DNA of 64,000 nt from Streptomyces sp. CBMA152 (GCF_014596475.1 NZ_MECJ01000029.1:124001-188000), one strand, 5' to 3'; positions 24,141 through 33,445 are shown, counted from the first letter of the stretch. Notes: generated by a model from the letters alone, not told the origin. Numbers and translations are program-made.

Positions 24141-25595
24141 TCACTTCTTGAGCACCGCCTTCATCACGGCCTTGGCGATCGGGGCCGCCAGGCCGCCACC
24201 GGAGATGTCGTCGCGGTTGGCGTCGCCGTCCTCGACCACCACGGCGACCGCGACCGGGGAGCCCTGGTCGGTCTTGGCGTACGAGATGAACCAGGCGTAC
24301 GGCTTCTCGCTGTTGTTGAGGCCGTGCTGGGCGGTACCGGTCTTGCCGCCGACGGTGACCCCGTCGATGGCGCCCTTCTTGCCCGTGCCGTCGGTGACGA
24401 CGTTCTCCATCAACGCCTGGACCTTCTGGGCGTTGGCCGCCGTCAGCGGCTGGCTCAGCTTCTCCGGCTGGGTCTTGGAGAGGACGTCCAGGTTCGGCGC
24501 CTGGAGCTGGTCGACCATGTACGGCTTCATCAGCTTGCCGTCGTTGGCGACGGCGGCGGCGACCATGGCCATCTGCAGCGGGGTGGCGCGGTTGGAGGCC
24601 TGGCCGATGCCCGCCATCGCGTTCTGCGGGCGGTTGTCCTTGGGGTAGATGCTGGCGTCGGCCCGCACCGGGGTGAAGATCTGGTCGTTGAAGCCGAACT
24701 TGTCGGCCTCGTCGATCATCTTCTTGTTGCCCAGGTCATCGCTGATCTTGCCGAAGACCGTGTTGCACGAGTACTGGAGAGCGGCCTTCAGGGTGGCGTT
24801 CTCACAGGGGATGTTGCCCTCGTTCTTCAGCTCGCTCGTCGACTGCGGCAGCTTGTACGGCAGCGGCGAGCGGGTCGGCTCGTCGATGCTGGAGTACAGG
24901 CCGTTCTCCAGCGCCGCCGAGGCGGTGACCACCTTGAACGTGGAGCCGGGCGGGTAGGTCTCGCGCAGCGCCCGGTTCAGCATGGGCTTGTCTTTGTCGT
25001 CGAGCAGCTTCTGGCGGGCGTCCGAGTCGGCCTTGGAGTTCCCCGCGAACACCGACGGGTCGTACGACGGCGTCGAGGCCAGGGCCAGGATCGCGCCGGT
25101 GCGCGGGTCCAGGGCCGCGACCGCGCCCTTCTTGTCGCCCAGACCGTCGAAGGCGGCCTTCTGGGCGGCGCTGTTGAGGGTGGTGACGACGTTGCCGCCC
25201 TGCTTCTTCTCGCCGGTGAACATCGACAGCGTCCGGTCGAAGAAGAGCCGGTCGTCGTTGCCCGAGAGGATCTTGTCCTCGATGTTCTCCAGCTGCGAGG
25301 AGTCGAAGGCCTGCGAGTTGTAGCCGGTGACCGGCGACCAGAGGGTGCCGTTGTTCCAGGCGCGCTTGAACTTGAAGTCGCTGCCCTGGGTCTCCTTGGA
25401 GGAGGTCATCGGCTGGCCGTCGGCCGTGATGATGTTTCCGCGCTCGTGGGCGAACCGCTCGATCTGGACCCGGCGGTTGTACTTGTGCGCGTTCAGCTCG
25501 TCGGCGCGCACGTACTGGAGCCAGTTGTCGCGCAGCATCAGGGCCATGATCAGCAGCCCGCAGAAGATCGCGATCCGTCGCAGGGGCTTGTTCAC
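24141..25595 (-). CDS. pbpA: class B penicillin-binding protein PbpA (transpeptidase)
   Basis: A 484-residue membrane-anchored D,D-transpeptidase that cross-links peptidoglycan. An N-terminal helix (about 5-22) is followed by a dimerisation domain and then the transpeptidase domain with STFK at 218-221 (catalytic Ser218), an SCN motif (YSCNT) and KTGTA. The GTG start overlaps the rodA stop (GTGA), as expected for a SEDS-bPBP pair that acts as one synthase. The end is followed by twin parS sites before pknB. Confidence 0.95.
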   Translation of the reverse strand: MNKPLRRIAIFCGLLIMALMLRDNWLQYVRADELNAHKYNRRVQIERFAHERGNIITADGQPMTSSKETQGSDFKFKRAWNNGTLWSPVTGYNSQAFDSSQLENIEDKILSGNDDRLFFDRTLSMFTGEKKQGGNVVTTLNSAAQKAAFDGLGDKKGAVAALDPRTGAILALASTPSYDPSVFAGNSKADSDARQKLLDDKDKPMLNRALRETYPPGSTFKVVTASAALENGLYSSIDEPTRSPLPYKLPQSTSELKNEGNIPCENATLKAALQYSCNTVFGKISDDLGNKKMIDEADKFGFNDQIFTPVRADASIYPKDNRPQNAMAGIGQASNRATPLQMAMVAAAVANDGKLMKPYMVDQLQAPNLDVLSKTQPEKLSQPLTAANAQKVQALMENVVTDGTGKKGAIDGVTVGGKTGTAQHGLNNSEKPYAWFISYAKTDQGSPVAVAVVVEDGDANRDDISGGGLAAPIAKAVMKAVLKK

Positions 25596-27007
25596 GGTCG
25601 GACCACCTGGGTCATCTCGGCGTCGGGGGAGGGGGCGGGCGCGGGCGCGGGGCGCCGGGCGGTGTCGCTGATCCGGATGAGGATGCCGATCAGCGCCCAG
25701 TTGGCGATCACGGAGGAACCGCCCTGCGCCACGAACGGCATGGTCATACCGGTCAGCGGGATGAGACCCATGACACCGCCGGCGACCACGAAGACCTGGA
25801 GCGCGAACGCTCCCGAGAGACCGATCGCCAGCAGCTTGCCGAACGGGTCGCGGGCGGCGAGCGCGGTGCGCACGCCCCGCTCCACGATCAAGCCGTAGAT
25901 CAGCAGGATCGCCATCATCCCGGCCAGGCCCAGCTCCTCGCCGACCGTGGAGAGGATGAAGTCGGCGTTGGCGGCGAAGCCGATCAGGTCGGAGTTGCCC
26001 TGGCCCAGGCCCGTGCCCATGGTGCCGCCCGAGCCGAACGACATGATCGCCTGGCCGATCTGCTCGCAGGCACCGGTGGTCTTGTAACAGGCGAAGGGGT
26101 CCATCCAGGCGTCCACACGCAGCTTCACGTGCGGCTCGAAGGACGCCACCGCGACCGCGCCGACCGCCGACATCAGCAGACCGAACACGATCCAGCTGGT
26201 GCGCTCGGTCGCCACGTACAGCATGACGACGAACAGGCCGAAGAAGAGCAGCGAGGTACCGAGGTCGGTCTCGAAGACCAGGATCAGGATCGAGATGCCC
26301 CAGATCACCAGGATCGGACCGAGGTCACGCCCGCGCGGCAGATACATGCCCATGAACCGGCGGCTGGCCAGCGCAAGAGCGTCCCGCTTGACCATCAGAT
26401 AGCCCGAGAAGAACACCGCGATGATGATCTTCGCGAACTCACCGGGCTGGATCGTGCCCATACCGGGGATCGAGATCCAGATCTTCGCGCCGTTCACCGC
26501 CGGAAAGAACATCGGCAGGATCAGCAGGAACAGCGCCGCCGCCATCGAGATGTAGGTGTAGCGCTGCAGGATCCGGTGGTCCTTGAGGAGCATCAGCACG
26601 GCGATGAACAGCGCCACGCCGATCGCGGTGTACAGCAGCTGCTTGGGCGCGTCCGGATGGAACGCGCCGAACTGGCTCTTGGCCCGCTGGATCAGCCGCG
26701 GCGACTGGTCCAGGCGCCAGATCAGCACCAAACCGAGCCCGTTGAGCAAGGTGGCCAGCGGCAGCAGCAGCGGATCCGCGTACGGGGCGAACTTGCGCAC
26801 CACGAGGTGTCCGACGCCTGCGAGCAGCCCGAGGCCCAGCCCGTAACCGAGCATGCCGGAAGGCAGTTTGCCGGTCATGGCCAGGCCCACGTTGGCGTAC
26901 GCGAACACCGGGATGGCGACGGCGAAGACGAGCAGCGCGAGCTCGGTGTTGCGGCGGCTCGGTGCGTCGATCGCGCCGATGGTGGTCGTGTTGGTGACAA
27001 CGCTCAT
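25592..27007 (-). CDS. rodA: SEDS-family glycosyltransferase (RodA/FtsW)
   Basis: A 471-residue polytopic protein with about 10-12 membrane helices. SEDS proteins polymerise lipid II with a class B PBP partner, here PbpA encoded next. Visible landmarks are WISIPGMGTIQPGEFAKI, the long outer loop with CYKTTGACEQ, and the C-terminal GLIPLTGMTMPFVAQGGSS, a hallmark of the family. The two loop cysteines could form a disulphide. The Pro/Ala-rich cytoplasmic tail ends in TQVVRP. The gene follows the pstP stop by 26 nt. Confidence 0.95.
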   Translation of the reverse strand: MSVVTNTTTIGAIDAPSRRNTELALLVFAVAIPVFAYANVGLAMTGKLPSGMLGYGLGLGLLAGVGHLVVRKFAPYADPLLLPLATLLNGLGLVLIWRLDQSPRLIQRAKSQFGAFHPDAPKQLLYTAIGVALFIAVLMLLKDHRILQRYTYISMAAALFLLILPMFFPAVNGAKIWISIPGMGTIQPGEFAKIIIAVFFSGYLMVKRDALALASRRFMGMYLPRGRDLGPILVIWGISILILVFETDLGTSLLFFGLFVVMLYVATERTSWIVFGLLMSAVGAVAVASFEPHVKLRVDAWMDPFACYKTTGACEQIGQAIMSFGSGGTMGTGLGQGNSDLIGFAANADFILSTVGEELGLAGMMAILLIYGLIVERGVRTALAARDPFGKLLAIGLSGAFALQVFVVAGGVMGLIPLTGMTMPFVAQGGSSVIANWALIGILIRISDTARRPAPAPAPSPDAEMTQVVRP

Positions 27008-27033
27008 GGTGTGGAAAGGCCCCCTACGGCTGC

Positions 27034-28500
27034 CTACTGCTTACCGCACTGCGGGACCAGCTTCTGCTCATCCTCCGAGAGGCTGGGGCCGGGCGTGGGA
27101 GTGGCGGTGGTCTTGGTGGAACCGGGCTTGCCGGACGGCGACGGTGAGGCCGTCGTGCCGGTCTTCGGCGGGTTCTGGCTCTCGGCGGCGCGCCGCTGTT
27201 CGTCCTTCTTGCACGCCGACGCCTGCGTCGACAGCTCGGTGATCTTGGCCTGGGCCTTGGAGAGGCTGCTCTCCGCGATCGTCGACTCGACCTGCTTGCG
27301 CTGGTACGGCGGCAGGTACTTGAGTTCGATCTCGGGGTGGTCGGTCTCCACCTTCGACAGCTTCACCCAGGCAAGGTCCTGGCTGATGCCCTGGTAGAGC
27401 GCGACGTGCTCGTCCTTGGTGCCGACGAAGTACTGGGTCTGCGTCCAGCGGTAGCCGCCGTACAGACCGCCGCCGACCACGGCGAGCGCGAGCACGATGT
27501 AGGCGGATCTGCGCAGCCACTTGCCACGCCGGGGCTTGACGAAGTCGTCGTCCGTGTAGGCGCCGAAGGCGCCCTCGGGCGGGGCGCCGTAGCCGGAGTC
27601 GTCCCCGCTGCCGGGCGGGCCGAAGCCCCCCTGCGGCGGGGTCGGACGGCCGAGCCCGGAGGCGCGGCCCGCCGGGGTCTGCATCGCCCCGCCGTCGTTG
27701 AGCTGGAGCTGGTTCTCGGCGACCGCGCCCACGATCACCGGGGTGTCGCTGAGCTGGCCGGCCAGGGTGTCGCCGGAGTCGACGTCCAGGACGTCGGCCA
27801 CGATCACCGTGATGTTGTCCGGGCCGCCGCCGCGCAGCGCGAGCTGGATCAGCTCCTGCACGGTCTCCTGCGGGCCCTGGTAGCTGGCGAGGGTGTCCTC
27901 CATCGTCTGATGCGAGACCACCCCCGACAGACCGTCGGAGCAGATCAGATAGCGGTCGCCCGCCCGCACCTCGCGGATCGACAGATCCGGCTCGACATGG
28001 TCGCCGCTGCCCAGCGCCCGCATCAGCAGCGAACGCTGCGGATGCGTGGTCGCCTCCTCCTCGGTGATGCGGCCCTCGTCGACGAGCCGCTGCACCCAGG
28101 TGTGGTCCTGCGTGATCTGGGTGAGCACACCGTCGCGCAGCAGATACGCGCGCGAGTCGCCCACGTGCACCAGGCCCAGGCGCTGACCCGTCCACAGCAG
28201 AGCGGTGAGCGTGGTGCCCATCCCCTCCAGCTGGGGGTCCTCCTCGACCATCATGCGCAGCTGGTCGTTGGCGCGCTGCACCGCCGTACCGAGCGAGGTG
28301 AGGATGTCGGAGCCGGGCACGTCGTCGTCGAGCGTGACCAGGGTGGAGATCACCTCGGACGAGGCGACCTCGCCGGCGGCCTGGCCGCCCATGCCGTCGG
28401 CGATCGCGAGGAGGCGCGGACCCGCGTAACCGGAGTCCTCGTTGCCCTCGCGGATCATGCCCTTGTGGGATCCGGCGGCGAAGCGCAGGGAGAGACTCAT
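27034..28500 (-). CDS. pstP: PP2C-family Ser/Thr phosphatase PstP
   Basis: A 488-residue phosphatase that reverses PknB-type phosphorylation. The cytoplasmic PP2C domain, residues 1-240, has metal-site motifs REGNEDSG, ADGMGGQ, GDSRAYLL and GGPDNITV. A Gly/Pro-rich linker, one membrane helix (about 330-350) and an extracytoplasmic tail rich in Thr/Pro/Ser with one Cys pair follow. Start MSLSLRF has GAGGTG five bases upstream; an alternative start 19 codons earlier is less likely. It belongs to the fha-pstP-rodA-pbpA-pknB operon. Confidence 0.95.
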   Translation of the reverse strand: MSLSLRFAAGSHKGMIREGNEDSGYAGPRLLAIADGMGGQAAGEVASSEVISTLVTLDDDVPGSDILTSLGTAVQRANDQLRMMVEEDPQLEGMGTTLTALLWTGQRLGLVHVGDSRAYLLRDGVLTQITQDHTWVQRLVDEGRITEEEATTHPQRSLLMRALGSGDHVEPDLSIREVRAGDRYLICSDGLSGVVSHQTMEDTLASYQGPQETVQELIQLALRGGGPDNITVIVADVLDVDSGDTLAGQLSDTPVIVGAVAENQLQLNDGGAMQTPAGRASGLGRPTPPQGGFGPPGSGDDSGYGAPPEGAFGAYTDDDFVKPRRGKWLRRSAYIVLALAVVGGGLYGGYRWTQTQYFVGTKDEHVALYQGISQDLAWVKLSKVETDHPEIELKYLPPYQRKQVESTIAESSLSKAQAKITELSTQASACKKDEQRRAAESQNPPKTGTTASPSPSGKPGSTKTTATPTPGPSLSEDEQKLVPQCGKQ

Positions 28501-28632
28501 GCGCACCTCGCCCGTCGGCTCGGGGTACAGCCGGTCTTGTCGAGCCACACTGCCCACCCTCCGGTCGGGAGCCCGCCCCGGTCCGTCGTCCGGACCGCCG
28601 CGGCTCGCTCGCTCCGCTCGCTCATTGTCGTA

Positions 28633-29169
28633 CTACTTCCGCAGCTCGATGACGGTCTTGCCGATGCGGATCGGCGCGCCCAGCGGAATCGGGGTCGGGG
28701 TGGTGAGCCGGGTCCGGTCCAGGTAGGTGCCGTTGGTGGACCCGAGATCCTCGACGATCCAATTGCCGTCCCGGTCCGGGTAGATCCTGGCATGCCGACT
28801 CGACGCGTAGTCGTCGTCGAGGACGATCGTCGAGTCGTGGGCCCGGCCCAGCGTGATGGTCTGGCCTTGCAGCGCCACCGTGGTGCCGGTCAGCGTGCCC
28901 TCGGAGACCACCAGCTTGGTGGGGGCTCCGCGGCGCTGGCGGCCGGCGGGCGCGGGCTGCTGGCCGCGCTGCTGCGGCGGCGCGGCAGCGGCAGCAGCGG
29001 CCTGCCGGCCGGTCTGCTGGCGGCCGGTGTCGCCGCCCCGGCGCGAACCGCGCTGGGTGACGCGCGTGCCGAACAGGTCGCTGCGGATGACCTGGACGGC
29101 CACGATGACGAACAGCCACAGTACGGCGAGGAAACCCAACCGCATGACCGTGAGGGTCAGCTCTGACAT
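28633..29169 (-). CDS. fhaB: FHA-domain membrane protein FhaB
   Basis: A 178-residue protein. An N-terminal membrane helix (about residues 5-28, VMRLGFLAVLWLFVIVAVQVI) leads to a basic, Gln/Ala-rich linker and a C-terminal FHA domain (about 95-178; LGRAHDSTIVLDDDYASSRHARI, GSTNGTYLD). FHA domains bind phospho-threonine on PknB-type kinases and partners. In mycobacteria the homologue FipA/FhaB links to cell division. It starts 10 nt after fhaA ends. The 132-nt gap to pstP is the largest in the operon. Confidence 0.94.
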   Translation of the reverse strand: MSELTLTVMRLGFLAVLWLFVIVAVQVIRSDLFGTRVTQRGSRRGGDTGRQQTGRQAAAAAAAPPQQRGQQPAPAGRQRRGAPTKLVVSEGTLTGTTVALQGQTITLGRAHDSTIVLDDDYASSRHARIYPDRDGNWIVEDLGSTNGTYLDRTRLTTPTPIPLGAPIRIGKTVIELRK

Positions 29170-29179
29170 TGCCCCCGCT

Positions 29180-30070
29180 TCACCCTTCGGCTTGCCGGTA
29201 AACGATGGTGGTGCTGCCCACGACGATCCGCGAGCCGTCGCGGAGCGTAGCGCGGGTGGTGTGCTGCCCGTCCACCACGATGCCGTTGGTGGACCCGAGA
29301 TCCTGGATCGTCGAGGGCGTTCCGGTCCGGATCTCACAGTGCCGGCGCGAGACGCCGGGGTCGTCGATCCGCACATCGGCGTCGGTGCTGCGACCCAGCA
29401 CCAGCGTCGGGCGGGAGATCTGGTGGCGGGTGCCGTTGATCTCGATCCAGCGCCGTACCGGGGAGGACGCCATGGGACCCGGAGCCGCCGGACGGCGGTC
29501 CGCTCCCGGACGGGCGGGGCCGCCGTTCCCGCCGGGCGGCGGGGAGGCCGGCATCGGCGGCGCGGCGGCCGGCGGATAGCCGTAGCCGCCGCGGCCCTGG
29601 GGGGACTGCGGCGGTGCGGCGGGAGCGGGACGCGCGGGGCTCTGGGGCCGGCCGCCGAACTGCTCCTGCTGGCTGTGCAGGTCCTGCTGGTCGGTGCTGG
29701 AGGCGAGGGTGCGGCTGCGCACCCGGTACAGGCCGGTGTCGAGATCGTCGGCCTTCTCCAGGTGGACCTTGATCGGCCCCATGAACGTGTACCGCTGCTG
29801 CTTGGCGTAGTCGCGGACCAGGCCGGACAGCTCGTCGCCCAGCTGGCCCGAGTACGGGCTGAGCCGCTCGTAGTCGGGCGGGCTCAACTCGACGATGAAG
29901 TCGTTGGGGACGACGGTCCGCTCACGGTTCCAGATCGTCGCGTTGTTGTCGCACTCGCGCTGGAGGGCGCCGGCGATCTCGACGGGCTGGACCTCGGACT
30001 TGAAGACCTTCGCGAAGGTGCCGTTGACCAGGCCTTCGAGACGCTGCTCGAAACGCTTCAGGACTCCCAT
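29180..30070 (-). CDS. fhaA: DUF3662 + FHA-domain protein FhaA
   Basis: A 296-residue cytosolic protein. The N-terminal DUF3662 domain is at about 1-125 (MGVLKRFEQRLEGLVNGTFAKVFKSEVQP), followed by a long Pro/Gly-rich linker (150-205) and a C-terminal FHA domain at 215-290 (LGRSTDADVRIDDPGVSRRHCEI, GSTNG). FhaA binds phosphorylated partners such as the pseudokinase region of MviN and regulates peptidoglycan synthesis in mycobacteria. It is first in the operon. Its promoter should lie in the 378-nt gap towards the tRNA gene. Confidence 0.94.
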   Translation of the reverse strand: MGVLKRFEQRLEGLVNGTFAKVFKSEVQPVEIAGALQRECDNNATIWNRERTVVPNDFIVELSPPDYERLSPYSGQLGDELSGLVRDYAKQQRYTFMGPIKVHLEKADDLDTGLYRVRSRTLASSTDQQDLHSQQEQFGGRPQSPARPAPAAPPQSPQGRGGYGYPPAAAPPMPASPPPGGNGGPARPGADRRPAAPGPMASSPVRRWIEINGTRHQISRPTLVLGRSTDADVRIDDPGVSRRHCEIRTGTPSTIQDLGSTNGIVVDGQHTTRATLRDGSRIVVGSTTIVYRQAEG

Positions 30071-30448
30071 GGGGCACCTCCTCCGTCGATGTCGTCCTGG
30101 TACTGCTTACTGATCGTATCCACGCGTCGGGAAATCGGCTGGTTCCCCTTCTGTGACCGGTGGACGAGTGTCACCTCTCACACGGATCGTAGAGGTGGCC
30201 TCCTGACAGTGTCCCGCACCCGGGGTGCACCGTGGAGGAGTGGGTGGCGCCGCTATGGGTTGCCCCGCGGTCCCTGTGACGTTCCTGTGAGTCCCCCTGC
30301 CGTCGCGTCGGCCCGTCTCCTCTCCTCCTCTTGTGCCCCCCAGGGCCGCCGGAAACAACGGATGTGAATCCACCCTGCGCTGCGTGCTAATCTTCTCGAC
30401 GTCGCCAGGGAAACGGACCGAAACGGTTCGAAGAACTGGACACCACTC
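30071..30448. promoter_or_regulatory. divergent promoter region, fhaA operon / tRNA-Leu
   Basis: 378 nt without an ORF. For the tRNA, a -10-like TAATCT at 30387-30392 with a weak TGTGAA-type -35 about 19 bp upstream is plausible, giving a leader of about 50 nt. For the fhaA operon on the minus strand no clear promoter was recognised. GC falls slightly around 30355-30430. Confidence 0.4.
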
Positions 30449-30531
30449 GGGCGAGTGGCGGAACGGCAGACGCGCTGGCTTCAGGTGCCAGTGTCCTTCG
30501 GGACGTGGGGGTTCAAATCCCCCCTCGCCCA
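30449..30531 (+). tRNA. tRNA-Leu (anticodon CAG)
   Basis: An 83-nt class II tRNA. Acceptor stem GGGCGAG (30449-30455) pairs with CTCGCCC (30524-30530), discriminator A at 30531. Anticodon stem CTGGC/GCCAG encloses the loop TTCAGGT, giving anticodon CAG for CUG. The long variable arm is GTCCTTCGGGAC, and the T-arm is GGGGG-TTCAAAT-CCCCC. CCA is not encoded. No repeat of the 3' end was seen nearby, so there is no sign of an integrated element at this tRNA. Confidence 0.96.
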
Positions 30532-30536
30532 CAGAA

Positions 30537-30573
30537 CGGAAGCCCCGCTGGTCATTGACCGGCGGGGCTTCCG
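30537..30573 (+). terminator. terminator of tRNA-Leu
   Basis: A 15-bp hairpin (one G-U pair): CGGAAGCCCCGCTGG (30537-30551) with 30559-30573, a 7-nt loop, then GTTTTC downstream. Confidence 0.85.
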
Positions 30574-30771
30574 CGTTTTCGCGTGCGCTTCTTCGCGGAC
30601 GCGTGACCGTGTACGCGGTGATGTTCCCGTACGTACGGATCGGCGCGGCGGATTGGCGCGGCGGACCGACGGTGCGGACCGGCGAGGCGGATCGGTGCGG
30701 AGACTTTCGTCTCGGCGGGGCGCGACCAAAGAGAGCCGTCGGGGCCGGGGTCCGCTGCCTAGGGTGCGGGC

Positions 30772-32523
30772 GTGGATGTGTCATCGAGAATCCGGGACGG
30801 CCTGCGGGACGCCAGACGCCGGCTGGCCGGGCCGGAGCGCTGGTCGCGCCGCAGGATCGTCGGCGAGTCGGCGCTCGCCCTGTGCCTGGCGGCACTGGCC
30901 GGCGGGCTGAGCTCGGCGATCCACGGCGGAGTGGTGCTGCCGGGCCTGGAGGCGGCCGCCGTCCTCGTCCTGTCGCCGCTGCGCCGCCGCTTCCCCGCGG
31001 GTGTGCTGGTCGCCACGTCCGCGCTGGTCGGGGTCAGCCCGGCGGCCACGCTGCTGCTGTTGATCGTGGCCTGCTCGTCGGGGCGGCGGATCATCGGGGC
31101 TGGGCGGGCGCTGTTCGCGTTCTGCGGCGGCTTCGCCGCGTATCTGGCGGTCACTCAGATCGCCGAGCACGGAGACGGGCCCCCGCTCCTCCTCGGTCTG
31201 TTCGCGGCGCTCTTCTTCATGATGACGGCCGTCGTGCCGGGCCTCGCCAGCCGTTACTGGTACCAGCGGCGCACCCTGCTGCAGACCATGCAGGAGCGCA
31301 ACACCCAGCTGCTGCGCGAGCGCGCGATGGTCGCCGGACAGGCCAGGCTGCGCGAACGCCAGCGCATCGCCCAGGACATGCACGACAGCCTCGGCCACCA
31401 GCTCGCGCTGATCTCCGTGCATACGGGGGCGCTGGAGGTCGATCCCGCGCTGACGGGCCGCCAGCGCGAGGCCGTGGGGGTGCTGCGGGAGGCATCGGTC
31501 GCCGCGATGCACGAACTGCGCGAGGTCGTCGGCATCCTGCGCGACGGCGTCGAAGCCCCGGACCACGCCGACGAGGCGCAGCGCGCGGCCCGGGGCACCG
31601 CCGGAGTCGAGGCCCTGGTGGCGGCCGCGCGGGCGGCGGGCACCACGGTGGAGCTGCGGGAGACGGGGGAGCCCCGGCAACTGGCCGCCGCCTCCGACCA
31701 CGCCGCGTACCGGATCGTCCAGGAGGCGCTCACCAACGCGTACAAGCACGCCCCGGGCGCCCCCATCGCGGTGGAACTGCGCTACGAGCCCGACTCCCTG
31801 GTCGTCGAGGTCGTCAACGGGCCCGTGGCCGGGCCACCGTCGGACGAGGTCGTCAGCGGCGGCCAGGGCCTGACCGGGCTGCACGAGCGGGCCCGACTGG
31901 TCGGCGGGATGGTCCACACCGGGCGCACCCAGGACGGCGGCTTCCGGGTGGCGGGCGTCCTGCCGTACGGGGCGGCGGAGGCGGCGACCTTCGTCGACGC
32001 GGGGGACGACTTCCGGCAGCAGTCGCGAGAGCTCCCGCCCGGCGACGGTGGTCCGGCCGGTACGACGCGGACCGGCCGGCACCCGGTCGGTCGGCGCGAC
32101 GGCTGGGACGTCGACCTGAAGGTCGCGGAGAGGGAGTTGGCCATGAGCAGCAGGAGCAGGGGCGGCGGCATCGCACTGGGCTGCGGGATCGCGTTCGCGG
32201 CGATGGTGCTGCTGGTGGTGGCCGCGGGCTTCGCGCTCTTCTTCGTCGCCGGGTCGGCGGACAAGGGCATGATCGACCCGGCCGAGTACGAGAAGATCAA
32301 GGTGGGCACGGCCGAGCAGGACGTACGCGCCCGGCTCCCGAAGGGCGACACCTTCCTCACGACCGGCCTGTCCGGCAAGGGCCCGGCCGAGCCCGCCGGG
32401 TCGTCGTGCCTCGTGCTGATGTCCTCGGAGGTCGGCGACAGCCTGAAGACCGAGCCGGTGTTCCGGTTCTGCTTCAAGGACGGCAAGCTGATCGAGAAGA
32501 AGGCCTACGACGTCGAGCGGTAG
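30772..32523 (+). CDS. NarL-type sensor histidine kinase with unusual C-terminal membrane domain
   Basis: A 583-residue protein. Four to five N-terminal membrane helices (residues ~30-160) are followed by a HisKA_3 domain with phospho-acceptor His204 (QDMHDSLGHQ) and a HATPase (EALTNAYKHAPG; GGQGLTGLHERA) ending near residue 400. A disordered linker then leads to another membrane helix (about 465-490) and a ~90-residue extracytoplasmic domain (DPAEYEKIKVGTAEQDVRARLP) resembling the small BamE/SmpA-like fold. GTG start, no clear RBS, perhaps leaderless. An in-frame ATG at 32143 with GGGAG upstream could also make the C-terminal part separately. Partner: the next gene. Confidence 0.85.
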   Translation: MDVSSRIRDGLRDARRRLAGPERWSRRRIVGESALALCLAALAGGLSSAIHGGVVLPGLEAAAVLVLSPLRRRFPAGVLVATSALVGVSPAATLLLLIVACSSGRRIIGAGRALFAFCGGFAAYLAVTQIAEHGDGPPLLLGLFAALFFMMTAVVPGLASRYWYQRRTLLQTMQERNTQLLRERAMVAGQARLRERQRIAQDMHDSLGHQLALISVHTGALEVDPALTGRQREAVGVLREASVAAMHELREVVGILRDGVEAPDHADEAQRAARGTAGVEALVAAARAAGTTVELRETGEPRQLAAASDHAAYRIVQEALTNAYKHAPGAPIAVELRYEPDSLVVEVVNGPVAGPPSDEVVSGGQGLTGLHERARLVGGMVHTGRTQDGGFRVAGVLPYGAAEAATFVDAGDDFRQQSRELPPGDGGPAGTTRTGRHPVGRRDGWDVDLKVAERELAMSSRSRGGGIALGCGIAFAAMVLLVVAAGFALFFVAGSADKGMIDPAEYEKIKVGTAEQDVRARLPKGDTFLTTGLSGKGPAEPAGSSCLVLMSSEVGDSLKTEPVFRFCFKDGKLIEKKAYDVER

Positions 32524-32547
32524 CGCGGCGCCAGGACGGGAGCAGGA

Positions 32548-33261
32548 GTGACGGGTCCACTCGGTCCGGGCGACACGGGCGATATGCAGGGCGTACGTGG
32601 GTCGCACAGTCCGCGTATCAAGGTCGTGATCGCGGACGACGAACCGCTGATCCGCGCGGGAATCAGGATGATTCTCACGTCGGACCCGGACATCGAGGTC
32701 GCGGCGGAGGCGGCGAACGGCCGCGAGGCCGTCGAGGCGGCGCGCGCCCACGCCGCCGACGTGGTGCTGCTCGACATCCAGATGCCGGTGATGGACGGGC
32801 TGACCGCGCTGGCCGAGCTGCGCAGGACGACCCCCTCGGTGCACGTGATCATCCTCACGACGTTCGGCGAGCGGGAGAACGTGCTGCGGGCGTTGGAGCA
32901 CGGTAGCGCCGGTTTCCTGCTGAAGGACACCGCCCCGGCCGAGCTGATCCGCGCAGTACGGGCGGCGGCGGCCGGGGATGCCTATCTGTCGCCCGCCGCG
33001 ACCCGGCATGTCGTGGACCAGCTGGCCACGGGGCGCGCGGCGGCGCGGGGCGAGCAGGCGCGGCGCCGGGTGGGCGTGCTGTCCGAGCGGGAGCGGGACG
33101 TGCTGGCGCTGCTCGGCGAGGGCCTGTCGAACGCGGACGCCGGAAAGCGGCTCCATATGAGCGAGGCCACGGTGAAGACGTACGTGAGCCGGATCCTGGC
33201 GAAGCTGGAGTGCGAGAACCGGGTGCAGGCGGCTCTGCTGGCGCGGGACGCGGGGTTGTAG
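32548..33261 (+). CDS. NarL/LuxR-family response regulator
   Basis: A 237-residue two-component regulator. The receiver domain is at about 25-140 with acidic pair ADDE and phospho-acceptor Asp76 (LLDIQMP), conserved Thr and Lys (LKDTAP). The C-terminal LuxR-type helix-turn-helix is at about 173-235 (LSERERDVLALLGEGLSNADAG, SEATVKTYVSRIL). The GTG start follows GGAGCAGGA; an ATG at 32584 is possible. It is placed 24 nt after the kinase gene, so the two form a cognate pair. The regulated genes are not evident. A parS site follows at 33334. Confidence 0.94.
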   Translation: MTGPLGPGDTGDMQGVRGSHSPRIKVVIADDEPLIRAGIRMILTSDPDIEVAAEAANGREAVEAARAHAADVVLLDIQMPVMDGLTALAELRRTTPSVHVIILTTFGERENVLRALEHGSAGFLLKDTAPAELIRAVRAAAAGDAYLSPAATRHVVDQLATGRAAARGEQARRRVGVLSERERDVLALLGEGLSNADAGKRLHMSEATVKTYVSRILAKLECENRVQAALLARDAGL

Positions 33262-33333
33262 CGGCGCTGTAGCGGGCTGGGTCGGCGTGGCTTTGGCCTT
33301 CCTGGGGCCCGACCGGTGCCCGCGCGGTGCGTT

Positions 33334-33347
33334 GTTTCACGTGAAAC
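33334..33347. promoter_or_regulatory. parS site 3 (ParB binding)
   Basis: Perfect GTTTCACGTGAAAC in the gap after the response regulator gene. Confidence 0.95.
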
Positions 33348-33445
33348 ATCGGCGTTGGCGGCGGCGATGCGGGTCGTGGGGCAGCAGTCGGCGGTGATGG
33401 CTGGCTGCAGGCTCTGATCTGGGCGTTCGCCCTTTCAAAGAAGTG

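Noticed and set aside
26122..26135. Possible seventh parS in rodA
   Set aside because: Only one half (CTTCACGTG) matches; the second half diverges.
30449..30531. Integration site at tRNA-Leu
   Set aside because: No integrase gene and no repeat of the tRNA 3' end nearby.
30333..32906. Long open + frame across tRNA-Leu and the two-component genes
   Set aside because: It runs through the tRNA and overlaps the kinase in another frame; its protein is Arg/Gly/Pro-rich, as expected of a shadow.
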